Shown one piece after another: positions 26,401 through 35,400 of a stretch of DNA of 64,000 bases. Location: assembly GCA_014549065.1 (NCBI GenBank), contig JACDOX010000366.1:79092-143091 (forward strand), in the 5' to 3' direction. Numbering within the stretch: the stretch's first letter is position 1; each line of letters starts with the position of its first letter. The stretch is from Cardinalis cardinalis. Taxonomy: Eukaryota > Chordata > Aves > Passeriformes > Cardinalidae. A program made the translations under genes and the position numbers. The notes below the pieces were generated by a model. It saw only the letters and a program-made list of their open reading frames with translations. It was not told the origin of the DNA and made no database searches.

Positions 26401-29400
26401 AGCAGGAGAAGAATATTGCTGGTAGAATAAGGCCTTTTAATCTGGCACACAGGGACACAACTGGAGTCCAGTGACCAGAAGATTACATTAGCCTTTAGAA
26501 AAGAAAAACTCCATCTTAAGGCTTGTCTTCCTTTTTTTATTTTCTTAAGACTTTTTTAAAGGATTGAGGTTATAATTTCTAAGGAAGAAAAGCTCTCCTT
26601 CCTCATTTAATTAGGGATTAAGCATCATGCTTAGAGCTGCAGTGAGAGGTGTGACTTAAGAACTCAGCTAAGTGGGTCTAAGTCTAAAGNCTTGCAGATA
26701 AAAAGCTAAAGGGAGGTGCCTAAAATAAGATATTGCTGTAGCTGATGGGGAAGGAGGTCTGCATTCATGGTAAAAATTGGTGTCTGGCCCTGTTTGTCAC
26801 AGAGGGTGCTGGCTGTGCCGGCAGGGCAAGCCAGCTCTCTGCAGTCTGGGACCTCCAGCTGCTGCTGGAGAGGAGCCTGGTTATGCCCCAGGTCTTGCAC
26901 TGGCTGAGGTTCACTCAATCATCTCCAGCCTCTGCATTCAGGCTTCTGACCTGAGCTCTGGCTTTCCTCTTCAGTTTGGTTCCTGAACAGCAGTTCAGCT
27001 CTTCCAGTGAATCTCCACGGATGTCAGTGGCAGCCTAGACCCTCACAGAGCTGTTCCTGACATTTTACTGCCTTTCTTGTGCAGAAGGTCAAATTCAGTC
27101 ATTATAATAATTTACTGGACCTGAAAAGTACATGATCCAAGCTGAGGAGGGGAATGTTCACTCTCTTAAGCAGAGGGAAGGAAGGAGATAGCTCATTTCT
27201 GAAAAGCTTGGTTAAAGATGTTAGGTTTGGCACATTGAGCTCTTTATTTTCATTAGGACCTCTCTTATTGAGGTTGTTCAGCCTGGAAAAGAGGAGGCTT
27301 GAAGGTGACTCAATTGTGTCATTTCAGTACTTGACAAGAGCCTACAAGAGAGACAGAGATTATTTACAAGGGCATGTAGTGACAGGACAAAGGGGAGCAG
27401 CTTCAGACAGAGAGTAGGTTTAGATTAGAAATCAGGAGGAAATTCTTTGCTGTGAGGGTGCTGAGGNTCTGGCACAGGTTACCCAGAGAAGCTGTGACTC
27501 TCCCACCCCTGGCAGTGTCCAAGGCCAGGCTGGGCTCTCAGNAGCCTTGTTTAGTGGAAGGTGTCCTTGCCCATAGCAGTGAGGTTGAAACTGGAGGGTT
27601 TTAAAGTCCCTCCCAACCCAANCTATTCTATAATTTGGTCCCTGATACTTAGAACTGTGTTTATTCAATGCTCCTATCAACAAGATAATGAAATATATTG
27701 TATAATCTGCTTCATNTGGCACAAGCATCTCTTAGAACAATATCTGCCACTAAGGAAGTCTGAAAAATAAAATCACACAATGGTATTGCTCTCCTCCACA
27801 GTGCCACAGAGTTCTCACAAGCCTTTGACAGGCTGAATTTGTAACCCCAGCTCGGTTTAAAGCAGGAAGCTACAGCTCTGTTAGCTGGAGGATATATTGG
27901 GGGTGGCTTGGCCCACCAATAAATTGCAATAGTCTCCAGGGGGAAATGCAGCAGCTGTTCAACAGCTCCCAGCAGCACCNTGGGGAAAGGGAGGAGGGGA
28001 GCAGGCTATTGAAACAGCAGGGGTAATTTAGGTAAGTAGGATGCAATTAGCCAGGCTGAATTTGACCAAGATGCATGTTTTGCACCCCTGCTTTTAGAAG
28101 GGAGGAACAACCAAAACTTTTAAGTGTTTTAGGGTCTCCAGNTAGCTGTACAATGCTTCAGGTTGTTGCATGTACAGATGGTGACCCAGGCTCACCTGCT
28201 TTCTCTTGCCCTCAGGCTTCTGGTTCCTATTGAGAGTGAGGAAGAAAACACTGTCCATGGTATTTTTTTCTTTCATATGTTTTCAAAGCTCTCATTTGGA
28301 CATCCAAATTAAGAATGGTGAAAAATGGTGANTGCAAAGTTTCATTTGTATTCAGAAGGGCTTCAGGCAACTCAGCATCCAAATAGGACCCTCTGCTGGC
28401 AAGTTTTTCAAGCTGGAGATTGTTCTAATTCAACAAATAAAGCAGGTGGGGACACTCCAGGCTTGGGAGAAGAAGTGTGGAGGAGANCTCAGGGAGTGAA
28501 ATCAGGAAAGAAAAGTTTTTNGTGATCNTGAAAATTGCACAAAAAGAACAGCTATCATAAAGTCTTGCTGTTACAGCCAAATTACAGCTGGTGGGATTAT
28601 TTATAGGCATCCATGCTANGGCAGCATGCTGCACCTTCCCCTTTCCACCAAAGCTGTTGCTGCTTCTGGTTCAGCCTTCTGGCAAGAAAGTGAGGGATGA
28701 GGTCTTAAAAATGAGCCAGTGAGCCTGGGGGCTGCACTCCAGGGGACAGAAGCATTGTTCAGCCTTAAGGCAAAGCAAGTAACTGTCCAAATTGTGGCAG
28801 AGCTCTACATTTTGGAAGTGTTTACCAGTGGCTGTGCTGCACTGGCTCTGAGATAGGAGGTCCTGCTGCTNTGCAGTTAAATATCCCATCCTTTGTCTTC
28901 ATGCTTTACTGGCTGTAGTGGTGTTTGTGGTGTTTCTCTGCTTTTGTTCATGCCTGAGGTTTTGAAAGGTGCAAGCAAAAGTCAGGGTGGAAGATCTTTC
29001 TGTACTTGTGGAATATGGATAAATGTGTGTGGGTAGCTTATTACAGATATTCATTTAAGCAGTTCAGATAATGCTTTGTTACAGGGTACATATTGACATG
29101 TTATAGGGTACACCTGATTGCACNTCTGCAGCAAGTAATTCTCTGCATAAAATACGGAAAATCGCTAATAGAGATGCTTTGAAATTTTTGTATTATCTAT
29201 GTTCTACCATCATTTAACTCTTTCTTTTGTTTTCTTTTTTTAACTTTTAACCGTATCTGTTTCCTTCCTAAGGTTCCTTACTTTCATTCTGGCTTGTGCC
29301 TGAAGGAATCAGAGGGATTTCCATGCATTTTTTAGCTCTATTTAATGGAGCTGGCTGCTTTATGGGAGCTCTCATTGTTCAGACAGCCCACGCAGGCACT

Positions 29401-32400
29401 CAAGGTAAGAGTATGCTCATGGTGGGTGCTCCTGAGCAGTTTTCTAATATTATTGATCTGGAGAATCAGGCAGCAGAATTAAAAGGGATGCCAAAGTTTT
29501 ATTGATTTGGTCTCACAATTAAGATGGAATTAAGATAGGAAATAGCCTTCCAGCTGTATTCATCCAATTTTAATGAGTCATCTTAGTTTTGATAGTCAGA
29601 GTAATTAGAGGATGGCATCTTGCAGGAAGTCCTCCTGTCCAATCTCTGTACTTCTGTTCTGGAAGACTGAAAATAAATTGGCTAGGAAGCACCTTTTTGT
29701 GTTCATGAAGAAGTACATTCATGTTGTTCACACTTACATGGAAGCCTCTGGCCTTGAGAGCGAGATCTGAGCTTTAAGGAATGGGGAATATTCCTTCCTG
29801 TCTGTCCCAGTGTGAGACAGGGTTGAGGTTTCGGGGCTGAGGNTTTCAAAGCTGTCTGGGGAATTCACTCTCCTGGACCCACTGGTTCCTCTGCCTTTGC
29901 CCAGCTTTTGGAGCAGCCAGATTCTGTGACAATGCTGTCTCACTGTGGGTTTGTCCTTGTGCAGATGAATGCTGCAATTCCCNCAATTCTTCCTGTTTCA
30001 AAAGGAGTTCCTGCAGGTTCAGCCTGCTGAGGTGCCTTTAGTGGAAGCTCTGAGCTGCAGTTGTTCCTGGGTTACTGACTTTCACAATCAGCCAGCAATG
30101 TCTTAAAGTCATTTTTCCTTTGCTGCTGAATCTTTGTTCAATACAGAAAGGACTTGTTCCACGAGTAAATTTAACAAGGAAAGCACTTGAGTTCTTGAAC
30201 TGAGGGACAGGCATCCCAAATTTGTTCACAAATTTGAAATAGCCCCACTGCTGAAGGAATATTTCTGAAGATGCCATTGCCAAGCTCTGATGGAACATTT
30301 AGAGAGAATTTTTCATTAGAGACCACAACTGCTGGCCCTAATGCATGACACCACTGCAATGGGTGCAGGATTTTGTAACTGTTTAGGGTGAAAATTTGGG
30401 TTCTTCTCTTTCCTACATAAAGAATCATGTAATTTAAAACCAAGCAGAAATGGGTGTTTTGAAAGTGTGACAAGAAATTTTTATTCCTACTCACAAGATC
30501 TCAACGAACAAATGATGCTTTGACATGCAGTCCTGTTTTTAAGTTAAAAATCTAATTAAAATTTTATTACAAGATATAAAACATCACCTGGAGATGGGTA
30601 AAAAACAGGAATGTCTACANCAACGAACCAGGCAAAGAACTATTAAGCCCCAAGCCATCCAGTGTGGAGAACTGAGCTCCTTGAATATCCCCTGGTGGAA
30701 AATGTTGTTTTTCATTATTATGAGTTCAGTGTAATATGGGGTAAATTATCCAAACATTTTAAGACAGACTGTGTTGCTGAATTTTTCCTCTTCCCCNCTT
30801 CAAAGTATGGAAACTTAATTTTTATGAAACTGAAATATTTAGTAAAACTGACATTTTACTGTAATTTGATTTTGGAAATAAATAATTGCAAAATAATCAA
30901 GCATAATGTCAGCACCAAAATATTTTGCTTATGTTGTGTCACTATTACGTAATTAATTTCTTTACTGAGTATTTCTGTACTCTTGCAATAGAAGAAACCA
31001 ATTTTTGCATTTGATTTGCAATTCAGTACATTTTTTGTCTGGTTTTCTATCAAGGTGATTAATCCTTTTTTTTTTTCTTGTGAAATCATTTAATTGATTC
31101 ATAAAAAGCTTTTTCTTGCCAGAAATACTGTTTTAACAGAGTTATCCTGCATGAAACCAAGGAGGCTGAACTAAGTTCTCCACAAGCTGCAGTTTCCACA
31201 TTCTAACCCCTTTTGCTCGGGATTCTTGAGCAAACTGAAAAGTTTCCTGGCTAAAATATTCCTCACTCTTAGAAAGTTGGGCGGCAAACTTCTCAACTTT
31301 AGCTTTTCTTTTCTTTTTTTTTCATTTTCTAAAGCTGTCTTTGTTTAACTTTGTCAGACCTGCTGTTCCTGTAGGTGGAATTGACTGCACCATTATCCTG
31401 AGCAAAAGTCACTCTGGAATTTCCAAGGGAATCAGTGACACTCTGTATTCAGATTAAGATGCTGTGATGGGAATGACTACTGCTAAGCAGGAAAAGTCCT
31501 TGGCAAAACTTGAAGANCTTTAGGGAAAATCAAGTGAAAAATGCTTGGTGATTGCTCTGTTGCTCTGGTTAGGAGAGTGTTAGAGATTACTTGCCCTATT
31601 AATATGTAAACAGCATATTACTGGGCTCTCACTTTTTATTTTTAAACATAATTAGGATCTCACTGGGTATCTCTTTCTCAGTGTTCCTTGCTTGAATAAG
31701 ATTAATAATTCCAAATTACCACNCAATTCACAGCTTGCAGATGATGNTGATGTTCCTGGGAGTTCATNTGTGTTCTAACACTCCTCTGCTCANGCCAGGC
31801 TGTTCTCCTGCTGACTCCTGGATCAGAGTGGGNTTAGGATCAGAATTTTGGAGGTGGGGATAGACTATAGCAAAACAAAAAATGCATTTTAGTCTCCCTT
31901 CTGGTTTTCTCCTAGTTTGGTAGGAAACGTTATACACACAATTTTTACAGTGGACAGCTTCTTACAGTGGACTCTGGTGCTCATTACAATCAGCAAAATA
32001 ATATTTTTTTTAATTTAGGAAAACCTAGTGATTGCCCAATGAACCCCCTAGAGATGACTGCTGTAGGGAACAAATTTTTGGCCTCTCTTAAGTCAAATTA
32101 AATTCTGATGATACAAATGAAGGTTTTCACCTTTTTTTTTCAGATCTGTCTAAAGAGCTTGTAAATATTCAGTATCTGGACAATTTATGAAATTGGGAGT
32201 AAAGCAAACCAACCAAAACTATTTTTTTCTTCCTAAAAAAAACTCGGCTAATTTACTATTTTCTTTTATATTGAAAGAGCAAGTTCTTTCTGTTTTGCAG
32301 CAGGAGAGGATGGCGTTGATGAAATGGTTCTGTGAGATTTAACAAGGCTTAGTGAGTGACTCCTGGGCTATGGATGCTTTTGTCTTGTCCCATGATTCTT

Positions 32401-35400
32401 GTTTCACTGAANCCTGAGCCAAGATTATTTCTGGTTCTCCCATCTCTAGCACTGAGACCATGTTTTTCCATACTCCTGCAGCGAAGTAGATCCTCCACTG
32501 TGTATTTTGAAGTGTTGAAGCACAGAGGGTGTTGACAAAATTTAAACATTTTTATATCCTATTTTATGCCGCTAGTTTAGAATTTTATTTGGGTTTTTAT
32601 TGGCAGAGTTGATCAGATATCAGTCACAGTCAAAGCTGCATTAATCATTTTTAACGCATCTATGGAGGATGGTGTGAATATGATAAAATAAGACTTTTTT
32701 TAAAAAATCTGACGAGTGCAAACAGATGATGGGTGACAGTGATATTTTCAGTACAAGCTGGGAAACTGCTTTCTTTTGGATCTCTTACCTCTCCTAACAT
32801 TTTAACGGAAGAAGATGCAAGACAAAACCTGTCCTCTTATGCCAATCATTTCAGAATACATTTCTCTAAAAATATTAATATAAATATGTAAGAAAGAAAT
32901 AAAAATAAAAAAAAGGTCAGAGGAAGGAAGCTGTCCCAGACACAGTTTTCCTGCTTGTATTTAGAGAATCACGGGGGGGTTGTGGTTTGAGTTTGGATTT
33001 TTTTGGTTCTTTTTATCATTTTAGTCTTGTGTGATTCTAAATACCAAAGATGATAAAGCTAAAGGATATTTCTTGCAGTCCAGATGGTGGTGGCCACTGG
33101 TGCCTACTTAGCTAATAGGGATTAGAGGCAGAGGGAGACTTTAATTTGGATATGATCAAACACTAAATGTATGCCCACTAAGTTCATGAAATGAAGGAAG
33201 GCAATACAAACCTTGTTAAAATATTAATTAAATTTTTTTTATAATCATAGCATAGGTTACAGGATAGCTGCAAAAATACAGCAATGGTACAAGATTGAGT
33301 AACTTTGGCATTTGTTTTTTCTTCAAGGTTTTCCCCATAATTAAATAGGGTAGTGCAAAAAATCCTGGATGCCTCCCTGTGCAACTTTCCCTTGAGCTCT
33401 CCGAGGGTGCCACCAGAGCAGCAGAAATGTTGTGTGCACTAATATTTCTCAAAGACTGGCCCTTTTTAGGTTTTGTTCAATGGCTGGTATTGGCAGCAGC
33501 TCCTTGCTNCTTGTCAGTCACCCACCAGAAACAGCCCGGGAAAGTTTTTGTCCATGTCCTGATCTCTGCTTCACCTCCACCTCTCCCTGCTTTGGTAGGA
33601 TCAGTTGTTCCTTTTTGGTATAGTAAATATCAGTAAATATATTATATATTATTATAAATCTATTACAGTAGATATATTTACTATATTTAGTCCCAAAAGA
33701 AGGAATAATTAAGCAATTTTTGATGCAAAATTGATAGGACTCCAAGATGTCAGTGAAAGTTTACCAGGTGCTTTCTTTCCATGATTGTGGAGCAGACTTG
33801 AGGAACAGACTCAGCCTAGGCTTCATTTTCCAACTTGTTCTAAATTTGCCATAAAATACATAAGCAATTCACCTCTAACCAGTAGAGAAAGTCTANTTAA
33901 AATAATGCACCTAAAGGAAACTTCTGTTTCTTTGTGGTGATTCATGCTACTAGGTATTTCTGTTGTTGGAATAAAAACGGAAATCAGGAGCTTGTTGCAG
34001 AAAGTTAATTCCCAGTGAGCAACTATCTGTGGGACAAACCAACCTTGTAATTGCCCCTTCTGTTGGCAATCTCCACAGAAAAGAAAAAGTTGCCCAGAGC
34101 CCAAAGGCAGTATCTTTTGGGGAAAAGTGAATTGTTAGCCTGTTGCATGCTGAGGCAAGGATGGGGAAGTGCTGGACTCTCCAATCACAGCAGTGCCCCG
34201 GGTGCCTAATTCCAGCAAAACCAAAAACTGGCCCAGGGAGTCCCTGATGGCTGAGTGAAATCCTGAGAGTATGAGCCCCAAAGGCAGTCAGAGGAGGGTN
34301 CTGGAGCCTGCAGACAGCTTGTGGGAGGTGTTAGTGGGGTCAGGGTGAGAGCATCTGAGGGAGTTTTGGTGCCTNAAACACGTGAGTGAAGTTCTAGCAC
34401 TGATGACTTTTCTCTCAAGACCTCCTGCAAGCAGAGAGGATTCTCTTTAAAGTGAACATAAGTAGATTTAAATGTAGTCCAGGTTTTTCCCTACTTCATG
34501 GAGGGGAAAAAAATTAAAAGGCAAAGTACTGAAAGAAGAAAGAGTGAGAAGTAGTTATTTTTTGGCTGTAAGTAGGAAAGGGTTATATTAATTTTTGCTG
34601 CATCCACTGATGAAAATGTATATTGGAAGGATTGTAGTCTGGAAATCCTTAGGACTGCTGCCATCCTCGTTCCTCTGTAGAGAGGACAACAAGCCTTGTC
34701 CCTCTCTGAGAGGAAAAGAAAGCCTTGATCCCAGCTCTTGCTTTGAACAGAGCAGGGAACTATAGAGAAATTGTGTGCTGTATGGCAGCTGGAGCCTCAC
34801 TATATCCTGTCTGATTTTGTCCCTGTCTGTGCTGTTGATAATTTGGATTTTCCAAAGGCTCTCTGTCATTATCCTGGCCTCACTGTTTAAGCACTGGTAA
34901 CTCCTAAAAACATCAGGAAGGAGACAGAGCAAGGATCTTTGACCCAGGCCATGGAGAAGTGGGAGTGGAATTCAGCGCTTTTCTCTGGTGCCTTCATCAG
35001 TGATAACACAGAGAATGGTGCAAATGGACCCATGAAACTCAGAGGCTGCAAAATTGTTTTTATTAACTTTTTAAGTCCATATTTTGTGCTCAGGTTCCAC
35101 TGGAAATGCCATTCCATGAGGAAGCTCCTGCTGCTCCTGTAGTTAGCTTGGCCAAGGCGAATAACCCAGCAGAGAGTGTGAGCTCTGCTCTGACAAGCTG
35201 CAGTGCAGNCCCCCATGCATGATTCCTCTTTCATCACATCCTCCTGCTCTCTACCTTCCATTGGCCCCTGGGGGATGCAAAATGATGCAAAATGAAAAAC
35301 TACCTGATTGTGAATGATGACAGTAAAAGTTTATAAGCTACTAAAATGAAGTTACGGCACCTAGGAGCTCAGTCAGCTTACGGTGTTGGATGATGGGTTT

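Larger units (their letters stand above)
25134..29272 (+). other. SLC15A5 intron 6
   Basis: A 4.1-kb GTGAGT...AAG intron that carries two plus-strand CR1 remnants, listed separately. No exon-like sequence with family similarity was seen between them. Confidence 0.85.

Noticed and set aside
33823..34104. Minus-strand open frames sharing a C-terminus over both 201-bp copies
   Set aside because: The shared residues follow from the DNA repeat. The frames diverge at once outside it and match no transposon protein I know.
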